From Roseateles sp049532965 (lineage in GTDB: Bacteria > Pseudomonadota > Gammaproteobacteria > Burkholderiales > Burkholderiaceae_C): a stretch of 64,000 bases of DNA. The notes beneath the pieces were generated by a model. It was not told the DNA's origin and made no database searches. It was given only the letters and a program-made list of their open reading frames with translations. The stretch covers positions 5,456,001 to 5,520,000 of the forward strand of contig NZ_CP186694.1 of assembly GCF_049532965.1 (NCBI RefSeq), in the 5' to 3' direction. Positions 48,776-56,654 of the stretch are shown piece after piece (within the stretch, counting starts at the first letter, position 1; each line of letters opens with the position of its first letter). The position numbers and the translations under genes were made by a program.

Positions 48776-49522
48776 ATGCAGACGACCACGCCCACCCCGG
48801 ACCATGTCCTGATCGTCGACGACGATCGCGAGATCCGCGAGCTGCTCACCACCTACCTGACCCGCAATGGCCTGCGCGTGACCGCCGTGCCGACGGGCCG
48901 GCACATGCGGATCGCGATGGAGACGGGCGGCCCTTTCGACCTCGTCATCCTGGACCTGATGCTGCCCGGCGAGGACGGCCTGTCGCTGTGCCGGGACCTG
49001 CGCGCCGGCAAGCACAAGGCGACGCCGGTGATCATGCTGACGGCGCGCGGCGACGAGGCGGATCGCATCCTGGGCCTGGAGATGGGCGCGGACGACTACC
49101 TGGCCAAGCCCTTCGCCGCGCGCGAGTTGCTGGCGCGGATCAAGTCGGTGCTGCGGCGGGCGCGGATGCTGCCGCCCAACATGCGCTCGAGCGACGAATC
49201 GCCGCGGCTGGCTTTCGGGGACTGGGTGCTGGACACGATCGAGCGGCATCTGGTCGACGACCAGGGGACGGTCGTGCCGCTCAGCGGCGCGGAGTACCGG
49301 CTGCTGCGCGTGTTCCTCGACCATCCGCAACGCGTGCTGAGCCGCGACCAGTTGCTGGGGCTGACGCAGGGGCGGGAAGCGGAGCTCTTCGAGCGCTCGA
49401 TCGACCTGCTGGTGAGCCGGATCAGGCAGCGGCTGCGCGACGACGCGCGCGAGCCGCGCTACATCAAGACGGTGCGCAGCGAGGGCTACGTGCTGTCGAT
49501 GAGCGTCGAGGGCCGTGACTGA
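48776..49522 (+). CDS. OmpR-family response regulator
   Basis: The start at 48776 (M-Q-T-T-T-P-T-P-D-H-V) gives 248 aa and places the receiver correctly: D-D-D near residue 17, phospho-acceptor Asp in V-I-L-D-L-M-L-P, T in M-L-T-A-R and K in L-A-K-P-F. The C-terminal winged HTH has W-V-L-D, E-Y-R-L-L-R-V-F, R-S-I-D-L-L-V-S-R-I-R-Q-R-L and I-K-T-V-R-S-E-G-Y-V. It pairs with the divergent histidine kinase. The subgroup resembles those that respond to envelope or redox stress, but no target is visible except possibly the convergent thioredoxin-like gene. Confidence 0.93.
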   Translation: MQTTTPTPDHVLIVDDDREIRELLTTYLTRNGLRVTAVPTGRHMRIAMETGGPFDLVILDLMLPGEDGLSLCRDLRAGKHKATPVIMLTARGDEADRILGLEMGADDYLAKPFAARELLARIKSVLRRARMLPPNMRSSDESPRLAFGDWVLDTIERHLVDDQGTVVPLSGAEYRLLRVFLDHPQRVLSRDQLLGLTQGREAELFERSIDLLVSRIRQRLRDDAREPRYIKTVRSEGYVLSMSVEGRD

Positions 49523-49549
49523 GCACGTCTCTCGACGCTGCAGCGGCAC

Positions 49550-50128
49550 TCAGCCCTGCTGCTTCAGCAGCGCCTGGATCTGCGCTTCGGTCTGTGGGTA
49601 CGCCCCCTCGCCGAAGTGCGAGTAAACGATCTTGCCCTGCTTGTCGATGAGGTACAGCGCCGGCCAGAAGCGGTTGCTGTAGTTCTTCCAGGTCTTGAAG
49701 TCGTTGTCCTGCGCGACCGCGTGCCTGATCCCGAGCCGGGCGATCGCATCCTTCAGGCCGGCGGTGGAACGCTCCTCGTCGTACTCGGGCGAGTGCACGC
49801 CAACGACGACCAGTCCCTGGTCCTTGTACTTCTCATGCCAGGCCTTCACGTAGGGCAGCTGGTTGAGGCAGTTGATGCAGGTGTAGGTCCAGAAGTCGAC
49901 GAGGACGACCTTGCCCCGCAGCGAATCCATCGACAGCGGCGGGCTGTTGATCCACGTCTGGATGCCGTCGAAGGCCGGCGCCGGCTTGCCGTTCATGCCG
50001 GCGCCGCCGAGCAGCGAGGCCGCGCTCGCGTCGGTAGTCGTTGCCGGCAGCGAAAGCGCCACCGCCGCTGCGGCGGCAGCGCCGGCCAGCAGCAGCGGGA
50101 GCACGGAACTTCGGGTGGTCGCTGACAT
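49550..50128 (-). CDS. Periplasmic thioredoxin-like protein (DipZ C-terminal type)
   Basis: The 192-aa protein has a signal peptide (about 1-37, ending near A-S-A-A) and a TlpA/DipZ-like thioredoxin fold: V-V-L-V-D-F-W-T-Y-T-C-I-N-C-L near residue 80, V-V-G-V-H-S-P-E-Y and W-P-A-L-Y-L-I-D-K-Q-G. The C-I-N-C active site and W-T-Y-T-C are typical of the DipZ branch, usually fused to a membrane domain, which is missing here. It would handle disulfides or peroxide-derived signals in the periplasm. It is convergent with the response regulator (27 bp between stops). The interval 50129-50366 shows no other feature. Confidence 0.9.
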   Translation of the reverse strand: MSATTRSSVLPLLLAGAAAAAAVALSLPATTTDASAASLLGGAGMNGKPAPAFDGIQTWINSPPLSMDSLRGKVVLVDFWTYTCINCLNQLPYVKAWHEKYKDQGLVVVGVHSPEYDEERSTAGLKDAIARLGIRHAVAQDNDFKTWKNYSNRFWPALYLIDKQGKIVYSHFGEGAYPQTEAQIQALLKQQG

Positions 50129-50366
50129 GAGAAATCCTTTCCAGTGGCCGCAGCGAAGCGCTGCGATGGAGCAGATTCTTCGGGTTCGGTGGTGCCCGTG
50201 ACAGTCTTTCCGTATGCCTGTGTATCGGCCCTGGGAAGGAAAGACGATCCGATGCGCGGTGACACATGCCTGTCACGGTGCGCAGCGGCGCAGTCAGCGC
50301 AGCAGGTGCGGCACGGCGTCCGTAGACGCCTGAGGCGCTCAGGCGGCCGCGCCCTTCTTCGAGCTC

Positions 50367-50508
50367 AGAGCTTGGCCGGGGCCGGCGGCGAAGCCGAAGC
50401 CCTCGGCGCTCAACTCGCTTTGCTCACCTTCGGCTCGCGCCGCTCAGACAGAACGCGCCTGGTCAGTTGTTGAGGCTTCGGCTTCGCCGCCGGCCCCGGC
50501 CAAGCTCT
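50367..50508. repeat. 35-bp perfect inverted repeat with 72-bp loop
   Basis: The arm AGAGCTTGGCCGGGGCCGGC and its continuation (50367-50401, 35 bases) is repeated exactly in inverted form at 50474-50508. It lies 17 bp past the stop of the dicarboxylate carrier gene. It can form a very stable hairpin on either strand; there is no clear T-run, so it could stop transcription by structure, protect the mRNA 3' end or be a mobile relic. No transposase is nearby. The flanking gene-free stretch spans 50129-50524. Confidence 0.9.
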
Positions 50509-50524
50509 TGACGAACCTCGGTAC

Positions 50525-51895
50525 TCAGAGGACGACGAAGAGGCTCCAGACGACGATCGGCGCAATCACCGTCACGGCAGCGCCGTAGAGCAGCAATAGA
50601 CGGAAGAAACGGTCGCGGTCCATCCCCCTTGCGTTCGCCAGGACCAGAGCACCATTCGTCGAGAACGGACTGACGTCCACAATCGTCGAAGACACCGCCA
50701 TCGCCGCTATGAATCCAATCGCCATGCCAGCGTTGTCTCCCGTCAGGAACGGCACACCCAACGGAATCAGCGAACCCAGCACCGCCGTCGACGACGCGAA
50801 CGCCGACACCACCGCACCCACAAAACACAGCAGCAACGCCGCCATCAGCGGCGACGTCAGGTCCGCCACGCTGTTCCCCACGTACGAAATCGTCCCCATC
50901 TTCTCCATCACGCCCACATACGTGCTCACCCCCACAATCAGCATGATCTCCGGCCACGACACCTGACCCAGCGCACTCTTCTGCAACCTCGGCTGCATCA
51001 GGCTCAGCACCAGCCCAATCGTGATCGACACGAAACCAATGTCCAGCTTGTAGCCCAGCGTCAGTACCGCCAGCAGCAACAAGCCCAGCGCCGTCACGAT
51101 CTGGTGCACCCCCGTGTCCCGGAACGTCTGCGTCTGCACCTGGCCCAGCATCGACGACCTGCTCGCCGCCACCCGGCGCCCCTCGCCATACGACTCCGCC
51201 TCCGCACCGCCAAAGACCTGCGGCCCGCCCTGCGCCCGCGCTACCGGTGGAATCGGCGCAATGTCGCCATCCTCCGCCACCCGCCCGCGTCGCAGCAACT
51301 GCAGGCCGCCCAGCGCGACGAACAGGCCCAGCGCCACCGCAAAGTTGACGCCGAAGCTCGCCAGCATCGTCGTGATCTCGCTGAGCGGCAGGCCCGCCTT
51401 GGCAACGATCTTGTTGGTGATGCCGCCGTAGATGCTCATCGGCGAGAAGCCGCCCGCCTGCGCCCCGTGGATCACCATCAGTCCCATCATCAACGGATTG
51501 ATGCCGTGCCGCGCCGCGAAGCCCAGCGCAATCGGCGCAATGATCGCCACGGCCGCCGGACTGACCGCGCCCACCGACGTCAGCAAGGCCGCAACCAGGA
51601 ACATGATCCATGGGATCGCCGCGATCCGGCCCCGTACCGCCCGCACCGCCAGCCGGACCAGCCAGTCGATCGTCCCGTTGTTCTGCGCCAGCGCGAAGAG
51701 GTAGGTGATGCCCGCCAGCGTCAGGAACAGCTCCGCAGGGAAGCCCGCCATGATCGCCTTCGCGTTCATGCCCGCGACCAGCGTGCCGACCAGGAAGGCG
51801 CCGACGAAGGCCAGCACCCCCATGTTGATCGGCAGGGCCGTCGCCACGATGAACATGGCCCCGAGCGGAAGGATCGACATCCAGTGAGTGGTCAT
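50525..51895 (-). CDS. MatC/SLC13-type dicarboxylate (malonate) carrier
   Basis: The 456-aa membrane protein has about eleven helices. The first 150 residues match the MatC N-terminal domain (L-P-I-N-M-G-V-L-A-F-V-G-A-F-L-V-G-T; L-V-I-H-G-A-Q-A-G-G-F-S-P-M-S-I-Y-G-G-I-T-N). Helix ends carry S-S-T-A-V-L-G-S-L-I-P and V-S-S-T-I-V-D-V-S-P-F-S-T-N-G-A, the sodium/anion site motifs of the ion transporter superfamily. It probably imports malonate. It lies 164 bp behind mdcH on the same strand and replaces the MdcLM carrier seen in other mdc operons. Confidence 0.88.
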   Translation of the reverse strand: MTTHWMSILPLGAMFIVATALPINMGVLAFVGAFLVGTLVAGMNAKAIMAGFPAELFLTLAGITYLFALAQNNGTIDWLVRLAVRAVRGRIAAIPWIMFLVAALLTSVGAVSPAAVAIIAPIALGFAARHGINPLMMGLMVIHGAQAGGFSPMSIYGGITNKIVAKAGLPLSEITTMLASFGVNFAVALGLFVALGGLQLLRRGRVAEDGDIAPIPPVARAQGGPQVFGGAEAESYGEGRRVAASRSSMLGQVQTQTFRDTGVHQIVTALGLLLLAVLTLGYKLDIGFVSITIGLVLSLMQPRLQKSALGQVSWPEIMLIVGVSTYVGVMEKMGTISYVGNSVADLTSPLMAALLLCFVGAVVSAFASSTAVLGSLIPLGVPFLTGDNAGMAIGFIAAMAVSSTIVDVSPFSTNGALVLANARGMDRDRFFRLLLLYGAAVTVIAPIVVWSLFVVL

Positions 51896-52059
51896 CGCTG
51901 TCTCCTGTTGCGGCAGTCCGGCATGTCGAGCACCGGCCGCCTGTGTTCTGGTTGGAGCGCACGGTATCGAGCGCGCGGCGCCCCTTCAATCAAGCAGCCG
52001 CGCGGACCGTTACGCCGCCCGCAACGATCGAGGGTGAACCCGCGCTGCACCGCGCCCGC

Positions 52060-52998
52060 TCAAGCGGCACAGCGCCCACACCAGGCGACCACGCCATCGA
52101 GCGTGCGGAACTCGTCCGCCGACCGCGCCGGAATGCCGGGATGGCGCTGCTGCCACAAGCGCGCCAGCGCCTGGCCGCCGCCGATCTCAAGGACACACGA
52201 GGGGCTGCGTGCGGCCAGCTGATCCATCACTTCGTCCCAGCGCACGGTCGAGGCAATCTGTCGGGCCAGGCCGGCTCGCGCCTGATCGGTCGACCACACG
52301 CGCTGTCCGTCGCTGCGGAACAGCGCCGTCGCCGGCGCCTGCATGTCCACCGATCCCAAGGCCATCTCGAACGCTTCGGCGGCCGCGCGCATCAACGGCG
52401 TGTGCGATGCCACCGAGACGGCCAGGCGCGTGCATCGACCCCCGCGCGCGGTGGCACGAGCTTCGACGGTCTCGAGCGTGGCCGCCCGATCAGTCCGGTC
52501 GTCCACCGGTCCGCCCACCACGACCGAGTCCTCTCCGTTCCTGATGGCGACGGTGACCGGCGTGTCGACCAACACCGCCTCGAGGTCCGCACGGGACAGA
52601 CCGGTGACGCCGCTCAATCCACCAGGCAGTCGCCGGCCTGCCTCATCCATGAATGCTGCCCGCTGCCGGGCCAGATGAATCGCGTCGCCCGGCGACACGA
52701 CCCCCGCCGCCGCACAAGCAGCCAGCTCTCCGACGCTGTACCCAGCGATGCCGTCGACCGCGATCGACGCCGAAGCGAAGTGCGGCGCGAGCTGCGACCA
52801 CGCCGCGAGTGACGTCGCCGTGATCAGCACCTGCGCATTGGCGTTGGCTCGAGCCCATGCCGGGTCGGTGAGGGCCGCGCGCCAATCCGACACGTCGAGC
52901 GACGCCCGCATCGCGGCGATCGACGGGTCCTCGCTCAACCACCGCAACATGTCGGCATGCTGATGGCCCTGGCCGCTGAAAATGAGGACGATGCTCAC
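52060..52998 (-). CDS. mdcH: Malonyl-CoA:ACP transacylase MdcH
   Basis: The start GTG 52998 overlaps the stop of mdcB (GTGA). The 312-aa protein has the acyltransferase fold: F-S-G-Q-G-H-Q near residue 8, the nucleophile Ser in G-Y-S-V-G-E-L-A near 90, and the catalytic His in S-H-T-P-L-M near 190. MdcH loads the malonyl group on the decarboxylase carrier protein MdcC to start the cycle. It is the last mdc gene before the carrier. Confidence 0.92.
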   Translation of the reverse strand: MSIVLIFSGQGHQHADMLRWLSEDPSIAAMRASLDVSDWRAALTDPAWARANANAQVLITATSLAAWSQLAPHFASASIAVDGIAGYSVGELAACAAAGVVSPGDAIHLARQRAAFMDEAGRRLPGGLSGVTGLSRADLEAVLVDTPVTVAIRNGEDSVVVGGPVDDRTDRAATLETVEARATARGGRCTRLAVSVASHTPLMRAAAEAFEMALGSVDMQAPATALFRSDGQRVWSTDQARAGLARQIASTVRWDEVMDQLAARSPSCVLEIGGGQALARLWQQRHPGIPARSADEFRTLDGVVAWCGRCAA

Positions 52999-53945
52999 GA
53001 GGGACTCGTCGACGCGTCGGCGTTGAGCGCGCCGATGCGGACCATCCAGCAGACTGCCGCCAGCATGTCCGCGGAACCACCCGGCGACAGCCAGCGGGAT
53101 TCGAGCTCGGTGGCAAGCGCTTCGGTCCGTCGCTTCGCGTCGAGCCGCGACGCGCCGCCCGCCTCGATGAAGCCAAGGGCGGCGCGCTGGACGAAGCGCA
53201 GGCCGTCGAGGCCACCGCGGTGCGCGAGGTTGCTGTCGTCGAGCACGGCCATCAGGTGGATGAGGGTGTCGAGCTGCGCACGCTCGCGGGACAGGCCCCG
53301 TTCGAGCGCGGATCGCATGGCGGGAACGCCGGTCTCGAAGAGGACCGGAAAGCCGAGCGCCGCCTCCTCGGAGGCGCTGCGCAGCCCGAGCCGTCGCGCG
53401 GCGATGCCGCCTGGCAGCGTGGACGGCCGATTCGCCCGCGCGCGAAGCGCATCGCCCCATCGATCCATCAGCGTCGCGCGGATGCGGGCCGGCGTTGGCG
53501 CTTGTCCCGACCCGACGACCGCGCCGGCGGCGGCGCTCAGCAAGCCCAGCAGGAAGATGGCGCCACGGTGGGTGTTGACCCCGCCGGTGGCACAGCACAT
53601 GCGGGCCTCAGCCTCGATGCCGGCGCGCTCGAGGGCGGAGAACGGCGCCCCGTCGGCGCCCAGCCGGGCGATGACGACGAAGTAGCGCCGCAGCGCCGAG
53701 ATCGAGCGCATGAAGGTGCGCACGTCCATGTCCCGGTGGCTGCCGGTGCTGAACGGCGTGACGAGGCCGGGTTTCGGCGCCAGCGTCAGTTCGTCGTGCA
53801 GCGCGGCGACCGCGGCGCGACCGAGATCGTGCACGGACTGCGCGTTCGCACGACCGGACGGCGGCACGGCCCTCGGGCCAGGTGCGCGGGCCGCAACGGA
53901 CGGAGCGGCCCCGACGCCCAGGACCAACGCCGGCTTCGCGCTCAT
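52995..53945 (-). CDS. mdcB: Triphosphoribosyl-dephospho-CoA synthase MdcB
   Basis: The 316-aa protein matches the CitG/MdcB family: P-K-P-G-L-V-T-P-F-S-T-G-S-H-R-D-M-D near residue 60, G-V-N-T-H-R-G-A-I-F near 120, and D-S-N-L-A-H-R-G-G near 255. It builds the precursor of the MdcC prosthetic group from ATP and dephospho-CoA. Start 53945 overlaps the mdcG stop. The N-terminal 30 residues are Ala/Pro-rich and extra to the family. In Klebsiella mdcB lies near the front; here it sits between mdcG and mdcH. Confidence 0.92.
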   Translation of the reverse strand: MSAKPALVLGVGAAPSVAARAPGPRAVPPSGRANAQSVHDLGRAAVAALHDELTLAPKPGLVTPFSTGSHRDMDVRTFMRSISALRRYFVVIARLGADGAPFSALERAGIEAEARMCCATGGVNTHRGAIFLLGLLSAAAGAVVGSGQAPTPARIRATLMDRWGDALRARANRPSTLPGGIAARRLGLRSASEEAALGFPVLFETGVPAMRSALERGLSRERAQLDTLIHLMAVLDDSNLAHRGGLDGLRFVQRAALGFIEAGGASRLDAKRRTEALATELESRWLSPGGSADMLAAVCWMVRIGALNADASTSPS

Positions 53946-54622
53946 GCGGCTGCCTTCACGTGGCGGGCCATCTCGCCGAGGTCGGTGGCCAGTCGGCAAC
54001 CGTCGACGCACTTCACCAGGATCGACCGCGTGCCGCCCGAACGCCAGGTGAGCCATTCGCGCCAGGACACGGCGTTGTCGCCGTCCAGGACCAGCTCGCC
54101 ATCGAGCCGAAGGCCAGGGACATCGGTGCGCGCCAGCAGCTCGGCGACCTCGTCGGCCTGCTCCAGCCCGGTGACGGCCACCCACAGGTCCACGTCGGAG
54201 TCGACGCGGACATGCGACATGCCGGAGATCGCCTGCCAGCCGAAGCTGCCGTAGACGCGGGGCTGGACACCACAGGCCTGCGCGGCACGGCAGAGCGCAT
54301 GCCATGCGGGGCGGGCCGGAGCGGGGAGCAGCTTGGCGAGCGCCAGCGCCGGGGGGAACTCGTCGAAGAACATGACATCGCGCCGGTCCGCCTCGACGCC
54401 GATGCGGCGTGACTCCCACCGGATCGGTGCGGACAGTCCCAGGGCGATGCGCTGCGGATGCGCGCCTGCACCGCAGCGCTGCTGCGTCACCACGAGCGGT
54501 AGTCCTCGTGAGGACCACAAGGTCAGGCAGTCGCGCTCGACGGCGTCGCGGGCCTCGGCGCGCAGCCGCTCCCAGGCCGCGGCGGTCAGGTGCACCAGTT
54601 GATGGCGATGGAGGCGAGTCAT
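53942..54622 (-). CDS. mdcG: Phosphoribosyl-dephospho-CoA transferase MdcG
   Basis: The start at 54622 (M-T-R-L-H-R-H-Q) gives 226 aa. The nucleotidyltransferase-like signature is V-Y-G-S-F-G-W-Q ... D-S-D-V-D-L-W-V near residues 125-145. MdcG attaches the 2'-(5''-phosphoribosyl)-3'-dephospho-CoA group, made by MdcB, to the Ser of MdcC. It overlaps mdcB by four bases and follows mdcE by 37 bp. Confidence 0.9.
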   Translation of the reverse strand: MTRLHRHQLVHLTAAAWERLRAEARDAVERDCLTLWSSRGLPLVVTQQRCGAGAHPQRIALGLSAPIRWESRRIGVEADRRDVMFFDEFPPALALAKLLPAPARPAWHALCRAAQACGVQPRVYGSFGWQAISGMSHVRVDSDVDLWVAVTGLEQADEVAELLARTDVPGLRLDGELVLDGDNAVSWREWLTWRSGGTRSILVKCVDGCRLATDLGEMARHVKAAA

Positions 54623-54659
54623 GGTGAATCCCGTTGAAGCGCGGCGCGGTGGGAGGCGC

Positions 54660-55361
54660 TCAGGATGCGTCGAGCACCCGCTGCATGACCGATGCGGCGA
54701 GCCGCCGTCCGCCGCGTTCGGCGCCGTCGATGGCCCGGCGGTCCTCCACGGTGGTCTCCGCGAGAGCACGCCGCAGGGCCTCTCGCAGGTCCCCCGTCCA
54801 CAGGCGGCGCACGCCGCCCATGGCCACATAGTTCTCGACCCCTGGCGCGAAGACAGGATTCGATCGAGAGAGCGCGGTCAGCAGGTCCTCCGGCAGCTTC
54901 GTCACCCGCGACATCGCGGGGATGCGCATCACGCGGATCTCGGCCTCGGGCAACGCGTCGCAGGCGTCCGCGATCAGGCCCGAGGTGATGAAGCCTCCCG
55001 ACAAGGCCTGGTCGTAGACCAGCCCCAGCACCCGATGACCGCGGCGGCGCGCCAGGTCGATCGCCATGCCCAGGTGCGCCATCGCGCGGTTGATGCCCAG
55101 CAGCTCGTCGCGCCGGCGGAGCTGCTGCCCTTGCGTGTCGATGAGCAGCAGGATCGGCCGCCCGGGATGGCGGGCAACGGTGTCCAGCACCACGCGCGCC
55201 TGGGCCAGCGCGAGCCGCACGCCGATCGGCGCGTGCCCCGTCGTGCCGACGACGGTCAGCGGCTCTTCGTCGAGCGCAGCGGTGCCATGCAGGAAATCGC
55301 CGTCCAGGGTCAGCAGGTCCGCCGAACCGAACAGCGCGGTGGTCAGGGTCTTCCAGTCCAT
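54660..55361 (-). CDS. mdcE: Malonate decarboxylase gamma subunit MdcE
   Basis: The 233-aa protein is a crotonase-fold carboxyltransferase-type subunit: I-G-V-R-L-A-L-A-Q-A-R-V near 48, I-L-L-L-I-D-T-Q-G-Q near 72, and A-L-S-G-G-F-I-T-S-G near 120. With MdcD it decarboxylates malonyl-S-ACP to acetyl-S-ACP. A second copy of the same decarboxylase fold in the operon is mdcD. The start at 55361 is the only suitable ATG. Confidence 0.92.
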   Translation of the reverse strand: MDWKTLTTALFGSADLLTLDGDFLHGTAALDEEPLTVVGTTGHAPIGVRLALAQARVVLDTVARHPGRPILLLIDTQGQQLRRRDELLGINRAMAHLGMAIDLARRRGHRVLGLVYDQALSGGFITSGLIADACDALPEAEIRVMRIPAMSRVTKLPEDLLTALSRSNPVFAPGVENYVAMGGVRRLWTGDLREALRRALAETTVEDRRAIDGAERGGRRLAASVMQRVLDAS

Positions 55362-55390
55362 GGTTCTTTCTCCGAGGTGGCAGGCGACGG

Positions 55391-56299
55391 TCATTGCGCC
55401 GGTGCGCGCAGCGTCACGACATCGGCCACCTCGAGCTCGGGCACGCGTGCGGCGTCCCGAATGCCCAGGCGGGACCACAGGCCCAGGGCGTCATCGCCAC
55501 CGACCGATGCATCGGCGAGCGCGTCCAGGGCCTCCAGGCGGGCGGCGAGCAACGCGTGCTCCGCCTCGAGGGCCTCCAGCGTGACCGGTCGCGCGCGGGG
55601 CAGCCTGTCCATGGCCGCGATGGCCGCCTGCCGGAACGCGGCGACGTCGTCATCGACCAGCGCATCGCAGTCGCCGGTCAACCAGCGGTGCTTGCCGCCG
55701 GTGGTGCGCCAGACCAGCGCGCGGTCGCGGGCGTCGAACTCCTCGACGCCCTGCGACGCCTCGATCACCTCGGGCCCCGACATGGCGAGCCGGCCGAGGT
55801 CGCTCATCACGACGAAGTCGGTGCAGCGCGCGACGATGCCCATGCCGCCGAAGCAGCCGTTGGCGGCGCCGATCAGCGAGATCACGGGAATTTCGGCGTC
55901 GCGGACGTCGAGCACCGCCCGCATCACTTCGGACACGGCGATCAACCCTGCGTTGGCCTCATGCAGGCGCACGCCGCCGGAGTCGAGCAGCAGCAGCACG
56001 GCGGCCGGGCGGTCGCGCAGCGCGCGGCGCAGCAGGCCGGCCAGCTTGGCGCCGTGCACCTCGCCGACGCCGCCACCCATGAACGCCCCTTCCTGCGCCG
56101 CGACGAAGACCGGGCGGCCGTCCAGCGCCGCGCGGCCGATGGCGACGCCGTCGTCGAAGGCGGACGGGACCCCCAGTTGCGCGAGGTGCGGGCTCATGAG
56201 CCGTTCCTGCGGGGGCAACCATTCGCGGAAGCTGCCGGCGTCGAGCAGGCGCGCCAGACGCTCGCGGGCGGTGCATTCGGCGTAGGACAGGCGGCTCAT
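55391..56299 (-). CDS. mdcD: Malonate decarboxylase beta subunit MdcD
   Basis: The 302-aa protein starts at 56299 (M-S-R-L-S-Y-A-E-C-T-A-R-E-R). It is a carboxyltransferase-fold subunit with F-M-G-G-G-V-G-E-V-H-G-A-K, L-L-L-D-S-G-G-V-R-L-H-E-A-N-A-G and G-A-A-N-G-C-F-G-G-M-G-I. It forms the decarboxylase core with MdcE. The start overlaps the stop of mdcC (ATGA). Confidence 0.93.
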   Translation of the reverse strand: MSRLSYAECTARERLARLLDAGSFREWLPPQERLMSPHLAQLGVPSAFDDGVAIGRAALDGRPVFVAAQEGAFMGGGVGEVHGAKLAGLLRRALRDRPAAVLLLLDSGGVRLHEANAGLIAVSEVMRAVLDVRDAEIPVISLIGAANGCFGGMGIVARCTDFVVMSDLGRLAMSGPEVIEASQGVEEFDARDRALVWRTTGGKHRWLTGDCDALVDDDVAAFRQAAIAAMDRLPRARPVTLEALEAEHALLAARLEALDALADASVGGDDALGLWSRLGIRDAARVPELEVADVVTLRAPAQ

Positions 56300-56622
56300 G
56301 GCTGCAGCTCCCGGACGGCCTGGTCCAGGCGCAGGCGGACGACCGCCGGTGTGGCACCCATGTCGTTGATGGACACGCGCACGCCGGCCAGCGCATGGCG
56401 ATGGTGGAAATCGTCGAGCACGGCCTGCCAGATCGCGCCGAATCCGCGCGCGGAGGTCTGCACGCGGATCGCGCAATCGCCGCCGGGGCCATGCTCGAGC
56501 AGCACCTCGAGGTTGCCGGAGCCGACGACGCCGACGAGCACCGGCGCGAACGGCGGCACGGCGCGGGTGCCGGTGAAGTGGAAGTCCAGGGTCTCCAGAC
56601 CCGGGGGGAGGGCGGTGGTCAT
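56296..56622 (-). CDS. mdcC: Malonate decarboxylase acyl carrier protein MdcC
   Basis: The start at 56622 (M-T-T-A-L-P-P-G) gives 108 aa, as is typical. The prosthetic-group site is Ser35 in G-V-V-G-S-G-N-L-E-V-L-L-E. The carrier cycles between acetyl and malonyl thioesters. An in-frame ATG 36 bp upstream is possible but adds residues not seen in the family. The downstream end overlaps mdcD. Confidence 0.92.
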   Translation of the reverse strand: MTTALPPGLETLDFHFTGTRAVPPFAPVLVGVVGSGNLEVLLEHGPGGDCAIRVQTSARGFGAIWQAVLDDFHHRHALAGVRVSINDMGATPAVVRLRLDQAVRELQP

Positions 56623-56654
56623 GGGCGGTCTCGTCGTGTCTGTGGGCGGGGCGG

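Noticed and set aside
50367..50508. Insertion sequence or MITE with terminal inverted repeats
   Set aside because: No target-site duplication or transposase is evident and the 72-bp loop has no ORF; reported only as an inverted repeat.
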